A DNA stretch of 64,000 bases from Ruminococcus sp. GTDB taxonomy: Bacteria > Bacillota > Clostridia > Oscillospirales > Acutalibacteraceae. Shown here piece by piece: positions 8,852-16,620 of the stretch; the stretch's first letter is position 1, and every line of letters begins with the position of its first letter. The notes beneath the pieces were generated by a model, which worked only from the letters and a program-made list of their open reading frames with translations, was not told where the DNA came from and did not search any database. The stretch lies in the NCBI GenBank assembly GCA_017457155.1, contig JAFTHZ010000015.1, forward strand, positions 1 to 64,000, given 5' to 3'. The position numbers were made by a program, and so were the translations under genes.

Positions 8852-9541
8852 TCAAACGACAGGCACAGGATAAAAACCTGTATAGTCGCATGAAATCAGA
8901 TGAAAGTATATTCCCTCAAACTCTCCGACAACAGCATGTCTGTGAGTTGCCGATCCATGAAGATGTCCATAATAACAATGTTTGATGTTATGAGATTTAA
9001 GGGTTTTTATTATTTCTTCACACACAATCGTGTCATAAACAGGCGGATAATGAAGAAATACAACGGGAGTTAAACCTGATTTTTCTGCTTCGGCAATCGA
9101 CATTTCAAGTCGACCTACCTCCCGGTTCAGAATACGTGTATCCTTCTCTCCTGCTGACTCATAGTTCCAACCTCTTGTTCCGCAAATAGCAAGCCCATCA
9201 GCTGAATAAGAATTATTGAAGAGGATCCGAATTGAGTAGAAACCTTTTTCTTCGATATACTCCTCAATTTTTTTCTTAGTCCCCCACCAATAATCATGAT
9301 TACCTTTTATGAGAATCTTTTTTCCAGGAAGAGAATGAATGAACGCAAAATCTTCATCACATTCTTCGAGTCTCATTGCCCAGGAGATATCTCCGGCAAT
9401 CACAACAGTGTCATCATCGGTGATTAACTTACGCCAGTTAGATTCAAGTCTTTTAACATAATCAGACCAACCGGAGAACACATCCATAGGTTTGTCTGTG
9501 CCGAGAGAAAGATGTAAATCAGCGATTGCGTATACTGCCAT
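8852..9541 (-). CDS. Metallophosphoesterase, calcineurin-like
   Basis: A 229-aa cytosolic enzyme of the calcineurin-like phosphoesterase superfamily. The metal-binding motifs appear in order: DLH near residue 8 (IADLHLS), GDIS near 50, GNHDYWW near 80, and a late GHLHG near 194. This short single-domain form is common in Firmicutes, but its substrate is not established from sequence. The ATG shares one base with the thrC stop (TAATG), so the two genes are translationally coupled. A link to threonine metabolism is not implied. Confidence 0.85.
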   Translation of the reverse strand: MAVYAIADLHLSLGTDKPMDVFSGWSDYVKRLESNWRKLITDDDTVVIAGDISWAMRLEECDEDFAFIHSLPGKKILIKGNHDYWWGTKKKIEEYIEEKGFYSIRILFNNSYSADGLAICGTRGWNYESAGEKDTRILNREVGRLEMSIAEAEKSGLTPVVFLHYPPVYDTIVCEEIIKTLKSHNIKHCYYGHLHGSATHRHAVVGEFEGIYFHLISCDYTGFYPVPVV

Positions 9542-11049
9542 TACTTAAGTCCCAGACAACCAAGAACATAATCGGGCATATTATCAGGCTCGATAACGTC
9601 GCTGAAACGATCCTCCATTGTTCTTGTTGCCTCCAGAGGAGCAGGAACCGCAACACCTGTCTTTGCGTTCATGCGATCAACTACTGCAAACTCATCGTCA
9701 TCGGTAACAGGCTGACCCTCAACTGCAGAAAGAACAGCTCTGGAGAATTTATAGGGGCTTGCGGTAGAAGCAATCACAACAGGAGTCTTGTCACCTGTCT
9801 GTGCCACATACTTATCATATACATTAACAGCTACAGCTGTGTGTGTATCAGAAAGATAGGAAGCGCTATCGTAAAGAGATGAAATAGTTTTGAGTGTTTC
9901 ATCCTCAGAACAGAACCCACCACTGAAAAGTTCAAGCACTGTCTTCTTGATTTCATCACTTACGGTGTACTCACCTGTAGTCTTAAGCGCTGTCATATAT
10001 CCGGCTGTTTCTTCATCGTTTCTGCCTGAGAGAACATAAAGAAGTCTCTCAAGGTTACTTGAAACAAGAATATCCATAGAAGGAGAAACAGTGGTAATAA
10101 ACTCTCGATTCTTATTATAAGATCCTGTGTTAATGAAATCTGTTAAAACATTGTTGGAGTTGGAAGCACAGATAAACTTGTTTACAGGCATACCCATGCA
10201 CATTGCAAAATATGCAGCAAGGATATTACCAAAGTTACCTGTAGGAACAACAATATTGATCTTATCACCAAGCTTAATTTTACCCGCATTGACCATATCA
10301 CAATATGCTGAGATATAGTATACAATCTGAGGCAGGAGACGTCCCCAGTTAATTGAATTAGCACTGGAGAACATCAGACCATTAGACTCAAGAGCACTAA
10401 TAACCTCTTCGGTAGTAAAGATCTTCTTTACACCAGTCTGTGCATCATCAAAGTTACCCTTGATTGCACACACGCCGACGTTGTTGCCGCCTGTGGTGTT
10501 CATCTGATGCTTCTGCATAGGACTTACACCATCACTGGGATAAAATACAATGATCTCTGTATTATCTACATCCTTAAATCCCTCGAGTGCAGCTTTACCG
10601 GTATCGCCAGAAGTAGCAACAAGAATAACAGCTATCTTTCCATCAGCGGTTTTCTTCAGCGACTTTGTGAGAAGATGAGGAAGAATCTGCAAAGCCATAT
10701 CCTTGAAAGCACAAGTGGGGCCGTGCCACAGCTCAAGGATATTGAGCTCGTTGCCCTTATAATCAACAGATACGATAGGAGCGGGATTATCAGAACCAAA
10801 CTTCTCTGCTGTGTAAGCCTTGTCAACACAATCTGCTATTTCTTCTGCTGTGAAATCAGTAAGATAATCAGAAAGAATCTTCTTGGCTCTTTCTCTGTAA
10901 TCAAGTTTAAGAAGTGTCTCAAAGGTTATACCATCATACTGAGGAAATGAATCAGGTACAAACAAGCCGCCTTCACGGGAAATTCCCTGAGCAATAGCCT
11001 GTGCTGAGGACACTGTCTCGTTATTATTCTGTGTGCTGGTATACATCAT
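9541..11049 (-). CDS. thrC: Threonine synthase
   Basis: 502 aa. It converts O-phospho-L-homoserine to L-threonine, the final step of the pathway, with PLP. The PLP lysine is K116 (CAFKDMAL). The length and the N-terminal motif GISREGGLFVP place it in the long enterobacterial/yeast-like class rather than the short Bacillus class. A GGGTGG ribosome binding site lies 10-14 nt before two adjacent ATG codons. It has its own promoter, and it starts the run that continues through the phosphoesterase into tig. Confidence 0.93.
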   Translation of the reverse strand: MMYTSTQNNNETVSSAQAIAQGISREGGLFVPDSFPQYDGITFETLLKLDYRERAKKILSDYLTDFTAEEIADCVDKAYTAEKFGSDNPAPIVSVDYKGNELNILELWHGPTCAFKDMALQILPHLLTKSLKKTADGKIAVILVATSGDTGKAALEGFKDVDNTEIIVFYPSDGVSPMQKHQMNTTGGNNVGVCAIKGNFDDAQTGVKKIFTTEEVISALESNGLMFSSANSINWGRLLPQIVYYISAYCDMVNAGKIKLGDKINIVVPTGNFGNILAAYFAMCMGMPVNKFICASNSNNVLTDFINTGSYNKNREFITTVSPSMDILVSSNLERLLYVLSGRNDEETAGYMTALKTTGEYTVSDEIKKTVLELFSGGFCSEDETLKTISSLYDSASYLSDTHTAVAVNVYDKYVAQTGDKTPVVIASTASPYKFSRAVLSAVEGQPVTDDDEFAVVDRMNAKTGVAVPAPLEATRTMEDRFSDVIEPDNMPDYVLGCLGLK

Positions 11050-11087
11050 AATCTAACCAACCACCCTTTCTATACGAATAATATATT

Positions 11088-11116
11088 ATTTTACACTATT
11101 TATCGTAAAAAGTCAA
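11088..11116 (-). promoter_or_regulatory. Sigma-A type promoter of thrC
   Basis: On the minus strand TTGACT (11111-11116), a 17-nt spacer and TAAAAT (11088-11093). The -35 box overlaps the last codons of the upstream dipeptidase gene. It gives thrC a leader of about 30 nt. No T-box antiterminator or threonine attenuator fits in that space. Confidence 0.6.
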
Positions 11117-12012
11117 AATCTACTAAAGAAATTATGCGCATTATCATACATAATTTTTTGTACAAGTTGCTCATTATAACCTATTTTCAGGAAAGCCTCA
11201 TATAAATTATAGATTTTATCAAGAGAATTCACTTTTCGAGGAATATCGCTCCCATCAAAATCAGAACCGATGCACAAATGATCTTCTCCACCTAACGAAA
11301 GAAAATGTTCGGTGTGATTAAGTACATCTTTGAGTGATGCAGACTTTGATGATTCAGAAAGAAAATCCCTATGGAAATTAATTCCTACAATTCCTCCCCT
11401 GTCAACTATAACACAAAATTGTTCATCTGAAAGATTTCTGCGATGATTACAAATTGACTTTGAATTTGAGTGGGAGGCAACGAAAGGTCTCCTGCTGCAC
11501 TGTGCAACATCGAAAAACATTTTCTCACTTGCATGTGAAACATCGACGACAATGGAATTATTTTCAAACTCTCTGATACAAACCTTTCCAAAATCAGTCA
11601 GCCCCATATTGGTATCTGCTCCACCGCCCAAAAGATTAACATCATTCCATGTGAGTGTGATCATACGCACCCCACATTCTGATAGAGTTTTTACTCTATC
11701 AATATCCGATCCAATCACAAGTGCATTCTCAACCGTAAAGAAAAAGCTATGCAAATTAGTGAGCTCGCCGCCCTGATTAATACTGACACCAAAAGTTTCA
11801 GCATCGGTTTTTAGCTTTCTGTAAGCTTTTTCAAACAACTCTACAGCTTTATTATCACTTATTCCGTCTGGAATCCAAATAGCCATACATTGGGTCCACG
11901 CACTGAACTTCTTGCCGCTAGAAACAGTTACCTCGTTATTAACATCATCAAGCGTACTGCCTGTTGTCACCGCTTTATATAGAGTATCACAATGCAGGTC
12001 AAAAAACCGCAT
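11113..12012 (-). CDS. Membrane dipeptidase (renal dipeptidase, peptidase M19 family)
   Basis: 299 aa from the ATG at 12012, which has a strong AAGGAGGA site 5 nt upstream. A longer in-frame start would be placed before that site. The M19 family are zinc dipeptidases of the amidohydrolase fold. Visible motifs are the N-terminal HCD (FDLHCDTL), DVSHAS near 170, VASHSNS near 190 and the FDGSD segment near 245. There is no signal peptide or membrane segment despite the family name, so it is probably cytosolic. The start overlaps the yraN stop by 14 nt. Confidence 0.88.
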   Translation of the reverse strand: MRFFDLHCDTLYKAVTTGSTLDDVNNEVTVSSGKKFSAWTQCMAIWIPDGISDNKAVELFEKAYRKLKTDAETFGVSINQGGELTNLHSFFFTVENALVIGSDIDRVKTLSECGVRMITLTWNDVNLLGGGADTNMGLTDFGKVCIREFENNSIVVDVSHASEKMFFDVAQCSRRPFVASHSNSKSICNHRRNLSDEQFCVIVDRGGIVGINFHRDFLSESSKSASLKDVLNHTEHFLSLGGEDHLCIGSDFDGSDIPRKVNSLDKIYNLYEAFLKIGYNEQLVQKIMYDNAHNFFSRF

Positions 12013-12391
12013 AATCTCCTCCTTGAGAAAAGGCATTTTCTATATAGTTGACCTTATAAGGTTTAAAGGTGTTTTTGTCAAGAAAAACCTCAGCCACATC
12101 GAATCTTGGTTGTTTGCTGATATTATTTTCATGAATATAACAAAAGGCAGCCAACATTATTTTCTTTTGCTTAGCATTGCTGACTGCATCCACAGGTCTG
12201 AGTTCATATTCACCTGTACGGGACTTAACCTCGACAAAAACAATATACTCCTTATTCTCTGCAATAATGTCTATCTCAGAATACTTGTTTCTCATATTCC
12301 TGTTCAGTATCCTGAATTTTTTCTTTCTGAGATATTTTTCAACATAGTCTTCCCCAAGAGAACCCTTGGTTATAGGAGAAAAAATACTCAT
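11999..12391 (-). CDS. YraN family (UPF0102) endonuclease-like protein
   Basis: 130 aa from the ATG at 12391, just after the rnhB stop (TGATATG). YraN proteins have a restriction-endonuclease-like fold. The core E-I-D-I-I ... F-V-E-V-K pattern is seen here as SEIDIIAENKEYIVFVEVKSR around residues 40-60, so the nuclease-type acidic and lysine residues are kept. The biological role is unknown, and neighbouring rnhB is the usual partner in many bacteria. An upstream GTG lies inside rnhB and has no ribosome binding site. Confidence 0.85.
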   Translation of the reverse strand: MSIFSPITKGSLGEDYVEKYLRKKKFRILNRNMRNKYSEIDIIAENKEYIVFVEVKSRTGEYELRPVDAVSNAKQKKIMLAAFCYIHENNISKQPRFDVAEVFLDKNTFKPYKVNYIENAFSQGGDYAVF

Positions 12392-12392
12392 A

Positions 12393-12995
12393 TCAATCAC
12401 CCAGGATTTTCTTCAGAAAGCTCATTCTATGTATCGGAGAAGGACCATACTCTTTTATCATATCAGTATGAAGCTTTGTACCATAACCCTTGTGTTTTTC
12501 AAAGAAATACTGGGGATATTCTTTAGCATATTCAAGCATAAGGCGATCTCGGGCAACCTTTGCAAGAATAGAGGCAGATGCAACGGACATAGAGCGGGCA
12601 TCGCCTTTGATAATATACTCACAAGGTATTGACAAATCAGGTGTTCTGTTGCCATCAATATACGCAAAGTCAGCAGGAATATCAAGGCCTTCTACAGCAC
12701 GCTTCATGGCAAGCATGGTTGCGTTTAATATATTGAGCTCCTCTATTTCTTCGACAGTTGAAAAAGCAATGCAGTAGGATAAAGCTGACTCTTTAACTAC
12801 ATCAAATAGTTTTTCTCTCTTTTTTTCTGTAAGCTTCTTGGAATCATTAACTCCATCTATAATTGTACCTGCGGGCAAAATAACCGCAGCGGCACAAACA
12901 GGACCTGCAAGAGGTCCTCTTCCAGCTTCATCTACTCCACACACAGATACATAACCTTTTTCGTAGGCAGCCTTTTCAAACTCTAACCAATCCAT
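12393..12995 (-). CDS. rnhB: Ribonuclease HII
   Basis: 200 aa. It removes ribonucleotides and RNA from RNA-DNA hybrids. The type 2 RNase H signature GVDEAGRGPLAGP is at residues 20-32, with the metal-binding D and E. A further acidic residue lies in YIDGNR near 113, and the SILAKVARD motif is near 144. An AAGGAG site precedes the ATG. It lies between rbgA and yraN with gaps of 13 nt or less, the order common in Firmicutes. Confidence 0.95.
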   Translation of the reverse strand: MDWLEFEKAAYEKGYVSVCGVDEAGRGPLAGPVCAAAVILPAGTIIDGVNDSKKLTEKKREKLFDVVKESALSYCIAFSTVEEIEELNILNATMLAMKRAVEGLDIPADFAYIDGNRTPDLSIPCEYIIKGDARSMSVASASILAKVARDRLMLEYAKEYPQYFFEKHKGYGTKLHTDMIKEYGPSPIHRMSFLKKILGD

Positions 12996-13008
12996 AATTT
13001 ACTCCTTA

Positions 13009-13875
13009 TCAATCAGGCAGTTCAAGTGTAACACGTCCAAGCTTCGCTGCTCTGAATTCATCAAGCAACATAGCAGAAGCACGCTCGGTGTTTACATGTC
13101 CGCCTGACATAAGCATACCTCGCTTCTTACCAATAAGCTGAAGCAGGTCATAAGAATCTATATCTGACATCTCCTCTGCATCCAAAGAAAACCTCTCAAT
13201 AAAACTCTGAGGTTTTATTTCTTTCAGCAAATCAAGGAGTCTGACCGCCAGTAATTCTGTATCAAGGATCTGATCTTTTACAGCACCTGTAAATGCCAAT
13301 CTTTCACCAACCATCTGATCCTCAAACTTTGGCCAAAGTACACCGGGGGTATCAAGAAGCTCAAAGCCTCTGTCAAGAGTAAACCACTGATTACCTCTTG
13401 TTACACCAGGCCTGTCCTCCACCTTTGCACGATTTTTCTTTACGATTTTATTAATGAATGATGACTTTCCAACATTAGGTATACCTACAATCATAACCCT
13501 GATTGAAGGATTCTTGATACCTTTTGCTTGCTTTTTCTCGATATATTCCTTCAGCAGCTTTCTGCACTCAGGGATGAATTTGTCCAATCCTTTACCACTT
13601 CTGCAATCAATAGCAAGGGCTTTGATTCCCTTCTTATTATAAAACTCTATCCATTTGTTTGTAGACACAGGGTCTGCCATATCACATTTATTAAGAAGAA
13701 TGATGCGAGGCTTTTTGCCGACAAGCCCGTCAATATCAGGGTTAGTAGAAGAAACAGGGATTCTTGCATCCTTGATTTCTACTACTGCATCAACAAGTTT
13801 CAGAGATGCTTCAATCATTCTTTTTGTTTTGGTCATATGACCCGGAAACCACTGAATATTCTGATTTACACTCAT
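13009..13875 (-). CDS. rbgA: Ribosome biogenesis GTPase RbgA (YlqF)
   Basis: 288 aa. It is a circularly permuted GTPase needed for late 50S assembly. The motif order is G4 (NKCDMAD near 62), then G1 (GIPNVGKSS near 131), then G3 (DTPGVLWP near 175), which is diagnostic. It has the typical N-terminal WFPGHMTKTK. The ATG has an AGGTGATATT leader. It is the first gene of the rbgA-rnhB-yraN-dipeptidase run, following lepB and a terminator. The lepB-rbgA-rnhB order is shared with Bacillus. Confidence 0.95.
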   Translation of the reverse strand: MSVNQNIQWFPGHMTKTKRMIEASLKLVDAVVEIKDARIPVSSTNPDIDGLVGKKPRIILLNKCDMADPVSTNKWIEFYNKKGIKALAIDCRSGKGLDKFIPECRKLLKEYIEKKQAKGIKNPSIRVMIVGIPNVGKSSFINKIVKKNRAKVEDRPGVTRGNQWFTLDRGFELLDTPGVLWPKFEDQMVGERLAFTGAVKDQILDTELLAVRLLDLLKEIKPQSFIERFSLDAEEMSDIDSYDLLQLIGKKRGMLMSGGHVNTERASAMLLDEFRAAKLGRVTLELPD

Positions 13876-13890
13876 AATATCACCTATAAA

Positions 13891-13921
13891 AAAAGCTTAC
13901 ATCAGATAGATGTAAGCTTTT
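13891..13921 (-). terminator. Rho-independent terminator after lepB
   Basis: A 13-bp stem (13891-13903 with 13909-13921), a 5-nt loop and a run of Ts on the minus strand. It lies between lepB and rbgA and would separate their transcripts. Because rbgA starts within 20 nt of it, some read-through or a promoter inside lepB must serve rbgA. Confidence 0.8.
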
Positions 13922-13931
13922 GTCCTTTTAC

Positions 13932-14561
13932 TTAATATAAGTAACCGAAGTTGTTAAAAGGGAAAATAACGAACTGTGCCTTACCAATGATATCGTCAAC
14001 ATTTACGCAACCGAAACTACGGCTATCAAGAGAAACCTTTCGGTTATCTCCAAGAATAAATGCCTGACCCTCAGGAACAGTAAGAGGATACTCGATAGGT
14101 ACTTCGCCCACATTCTGAGTAGTCTGTGTAGAAACATACTCTTCCTTGAGCACCTCACCGTCAACAGAAACCTCACCTGTCTCAAAATTGATATTTACTT
14201 CCTGACCTTCAAGTGCAATAATACGCTTGATAATAGGCTTGTCAATTTTGCTGGCTACACCCTCAGGAATAACTACTATATCCCCAACCTCAGGTTCATA
14301 AAAGAAGTTAGTAATAATAACCTTATCCTGATGGAACAATGTATCACACATGGATGTACCATCAATATTAACAAGACGAAAAACGAAAGTAAGTAACAAA
14401 ATAACGATTACAATAGCAACAACAATTGAGTGCATCCACTCATAAAGTGCGGTTGTAATAGAAGAAGAATTGGTTTCTACCTTGATGATTTCCTGGTCAT
14501 CAGCACCAAAAGATTCATCCTGGATATCAATATCGTATTCGTCAAGATTGATTTTTTTCAT
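13932..14561 (-). CDS. lepB: Signal peptidase I
   Basis: A 209-aa membrane serine-lysine protease that cleaves Sec and Tat signal peptides. It has an acidic cytosolic N-terminus (1-43), one membrane segment (~44-63), then the catalytic domain outside. The nucleophile is S70 (IDGTSM) and the general base K112 (IIKRIIALEG). A late conserved GDNRKVSLDSR motif is near residue 172. A single transmembrane anchor is the Gram-positive layout. It is flanked by terminators on both sides, yet lies in the conserved rplS-lepB-rbgA neighbourhood. Confidence 0.95.
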   Translation of the reverse strand: MKKINLDEYDIDIQDESFGADDQEIIKVETNSSSITTALYEWMHSIVVAIVIVILLLTFVFRLVNIDGTSMCDTLFHQDKVIITNFFYEPEVGDIVVIPEGVASKIDKPIIKRIIALEGQEVNINFETGEVSVDGEVLKEEYVSTQTTQNVGEVPIEYPLTVPEGQAFILGDNRKVSLDSRSFGCVNVDDIIGKAQFVIFPFNNFGYLY

Positions 14562-14582
14562 ATCTTCACCTAAATGATAGTA

Positions 14583-14608
14583 AAAAAAGGGACAATCGTC
14601 CCTTTTTT
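14583..14608 (-). terminator. Rho-independent terminator after rplS
   Basis: AAAAAAGGGAC (14583-14593) pairs with GTCCCTTTTTT (14598-14608) around a 4-nt loop. On the minus strand it follows the rplS stop codon by 2 nt and ends in a T-run. It would make rplS largely monocistronic. Confidence 0.85.
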
Positions 14609-14610
14609 GT

Positions 14611-14958
14611 TTACTTCTTTATTGCTTCCTTAACCTTAGCAGCCTTACCAACTCTATCACGGAGATAGTAGAGCTTGCTTCTGCGAACTTTACCGTGTCT
14701 GATAACCTGTACGGAAGTTACATTGGGGGAATTCACGGGGAATACTCTCTCAACGCCAACGCCATAGGAAACACGTCTTACTGTAAATGTCTCGGAAACG
14801 CCGCTACCACGTCTTGCGATAACAGTACCCTCGAACATCTGGATTCTCTCTCTCTCGCCCTCACGGATGTTAACAGCTACCTTAACTGTATCACCGATAG
14901 AGAACTGAGGCTTCTCACTCTTGATTGAGCTTGCGGAAATTGTTTTTAATGCGTCCAT
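14611..14958 (-). CDS. rplS: 50S ribosomal protein L19
   Basis: 115 aa from the ATG at 14958, chosen because GGAGG lies about 8 nt upstream and the length then matches the family. The conserved core is visible ([58 protein letters not shown]). L19 sits at the 30S-50S interface. It has its own promoter, a long leader and its own terminator, a common arrangement for this gene in Firmicutes. Confidence 0.97.
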   Translation of the reverse strand: MDALKTISASSIKSEKPQFSIGDTVKVAVNIREGERERIQMFEGTVIARRGSGVSETFTVRRVSYGVGVERVFPVNSPNVTSVQVIRHGKVRRSKLYYLRDRVGKAAKVKEAIKK

Positions 14959-15079
14959 TATTATGACCTCCAATTATTTTTTCGGAAATTCATACCTTTC
15001 GGCAGAGGACTAACCATATCAATTGCGACTATGTCGCTAACATTGAACTCGTCGTAGGAAACGACGGAAATTCAAATTC
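14959..15079 (-). promoter_or_regulatory. Structured 5' leader of rplS, possible L19 autoregulatory element
   Basis: A leader of about 120 nt lies between the predicted start of transcription and the rplS ATG. It holds two short perfect hairpins, CGTCG-TTTCCTA-CGACG and GCGAC-ATA-GTCGC, and a CCTC segment that could pair with the GGAGG ribosome binding site. Ribosomal protein leaders that bind L19 are known in Firmicutes. Membership of that family is inference; I could not align it to a covariance model. Confidence 0.45.
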
Positions 15080-15085
15080 TATAGT

Positions 15086-15114
15086 ATAATAACACATCCG
15101 GATATAATTTGCAA
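15086..15114 (-). promoter_or_regulatory. Sigma-A type promoter of rplS
   Basis: On the minus strand TTGCAA (15109-15114), a 17-nt spacer and TATTAT (15086-15091). It lies just downstream of the rluD stop codon and reads into the rplS leader. Confidence 0.65.
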
Positions 15115-15145
15115 TAGTTTTTTATTAAAAAGAATTAAATCATCA

Positions 15146-16063
15146 TTATGATTTCTTTTGCAATTTAGACAAAAACTTAGCAAAATAATCAGGCAGAGAA
15201 GATTCAAACTCCATATACTCCCCTTCTATAGGATGGACAAATCCAAGTCTGATTGCATGAAGGCACTGACCTGAAAGCTCAGTGATCACCTTCTTGGGAC
15301 CATATACATCATCTCCGGCCAAAGGGTGGCCAAGATAAGACATATGCACACGGATCTGATGTGTTCTGCCTGTTTCCAATCTACAACTAATATAGGAGAA
15401 ATCTTTGTATTCTTCCAAAACTTTGTAATTAGTAACAGCGTTCTTGGAATTTCTGTCAGTAACACACATACGTTTACGGTCAACAGCTGCACGCCCGATA
15501 GGAGCGTCAACCGTACCTTCACTCTCTTTGAGATGACCATAAATAACAGCACGATATTCTCTGGTAACAGAATGATCTTTTATCTGTTGTGCCAGAGAAG
15601 CGTGAGCTAAATCAGATTTTGCAACAACAAGAAGTCCGCTTGTATTTTTGTCGATCCTATGAACAATACCGGGTCTGAGCACTCCATTTATACCTGAAAG
15701 TTGACCTTTGCAATGAAACAGTAATGCATTTACCAGGGTACCATTTGGATTACCTGCGGCAGGATGCACCACCATTCCTTTTTGTTTATTTACTACAATA
15801 AGGTGCTCATCTTCATAAACAATATCAAGGGGAATATCCTCAGGTGTAGCTTCCAGCTCAACAGCATCGGGGACCGAAACATTGACAACATCCCCTTCTG
15901 ACACCTTAAAGCTTTTTGCAGCTTGTTTATCATTAACAGTAACAAGGCCTGATTCAACAAGTGAACTGAGAAAGCTTCTGGATCTGTCGGAAATTTTAGA
16001 AGCTAGGAACTTATCAATTCTCAATCCGGCATCGTCAGCTAAAATATTAAATGTATAATCCAT
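15146..16063 (-). CDS. Large-subunit pseudouridine synthase, RluA/RluD family
   Basis: 305 aa from the ATG at 16063, two bases after the lspA stop. An in-frame TTG two codons upstream is the alternative. It has an N-terminal S4 RNA-binding domain (~12-75) and the RluA catalytic domain with HRIDKNTSGLLVVAKS near residue 130, where the Asp is the nucleophile. Later motifs include LETGRTHQIRVHM near 225 and the GHPLAGDDVYG block. It makes pseudouridine in rRNA; the exact site (RluD-like) is not provable here. Always next to lspA in many Firmicutes (ylyB). Confidence 0.92.
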   Translation of the reverse strand: MDYTFNILADDAGLRIDKFLASKISDRSRSFLSSLVESGLVTVNDKQAAKSFKVSEGDVVNVSVPDAVELEATPEDIPLDIVYEDEHLIVVNKQKGMVVHPAAGNPNGTLVNALLFHCKGQLSGINGVLRPGIVHRIDKNTSGLLVVAKSDLAHASLAQQIKDHSVTREYRAVIYGHLKESEGTVDAPIGRAAVDRKRMCVTDRNSKNAVTNYKVLEEYKDFSYISCRLETGRTHQIRVHMSYLGHPLAGDDVYGPKKVITELSGQCLHAIRLGFVHPIEGEYMEFESSLPDYFAKFLSKLQKKS

Positions 16064-16065
16064 AA

Positions 16066-16557
16066 TCAACCAACTGATTCCGACTTGTTATTATCTGACT
16101 CCTCTTTGGAAGTTTTTCCGTAGAAAAAGATAATAAAGATAACAAGCAATATTGTACCTGCAGTAATGCAATAATCCGCAAAGTTGCAAATAGGAGAAAA
16201 GAAAGAAAGTGCCAGAAAATCAACAACATAACCATTGAGGACTCTGTCGATCAGATTACCGATGCCACCGCTGACAATAAGCACAACAGCAGAATAATAA
16301 GTCTTTGTTCTGAACTCGGAACGGAACATCAGATAAATAAGTACCGCACATACAAGAAGAGTAACAACAACAAACACCCATCTGAAACTCTCAGAGCCAA
16401 TGCCAAGAGCCATACCATCATTATGAGTATAGGTAAAGTCAAGCAAACCGGGTATAATGGTCTTTGATTCTCCCAATGCCATATTTGAAACAATCAGGTA
16501 CTTTGAAACCTGATCAATAATAATGAGCAAAATTGCGATTATCAAGGAAATAATCAA
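16066..16557 (-). CDS. lspA: Lipoprotein signal peptidase (SPase II)
   Basis: 163 aa from a TTG at 16557, chosen because GGAGG lies exactly 7 nt upstream and the protein then begins with the expected first membrane helix (IISLIIAILLIIIDQ). It is an integral membrane aspartyl protease that cleaves prolipoproteins. Four hydrophobic segments can be seen. The two conserved aspartates are in VVDF near residue 108 and NFAD near 121, with GNLIDR before them. A longer frame exists upstream, but it crosses a hairpin and has no better start signal. It follows ileS, the classical ileS-lspA order. Confidence 0.93.
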   Translation of the reverse strand: MIISLIIAILLIIIDQVSKYLIVSNMALGESKTIIPGLLDFTYTHNDGMALGIGSESFRWVFVVVTLLVCAVLIYLMFRSEFRTKTYYSAVVLIVSGGIGNLIDRVLNGYVVDFLALSFFSPICNFADYCITAGTILLVIFIIFFYGKTSKEESDNNKSESVG

Positions 16558-16580
16558 AATAATTCCTCCATAAGAAAGCC

Positions 16581-16606
16581 AAGCGGTGCATAAAAACACA
16601 CCGCTT
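16581..16606 (-). terminator. Hairpin between ileS and lspA, weak terminator or attenuator
   Basis: AAGCGGTG and CACCGCTT pair over 8 bp (16581-16588 with 16599-16606) around a 10-nt loop. On the minus strand it is followed by GGCTTTCTT, which is only weakly U-rich. It may lower transcription from ileS into lspA rather than stop it. Confidence 0.4.
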
Positions 16607-16620
16607 TGACCATAAGATTT

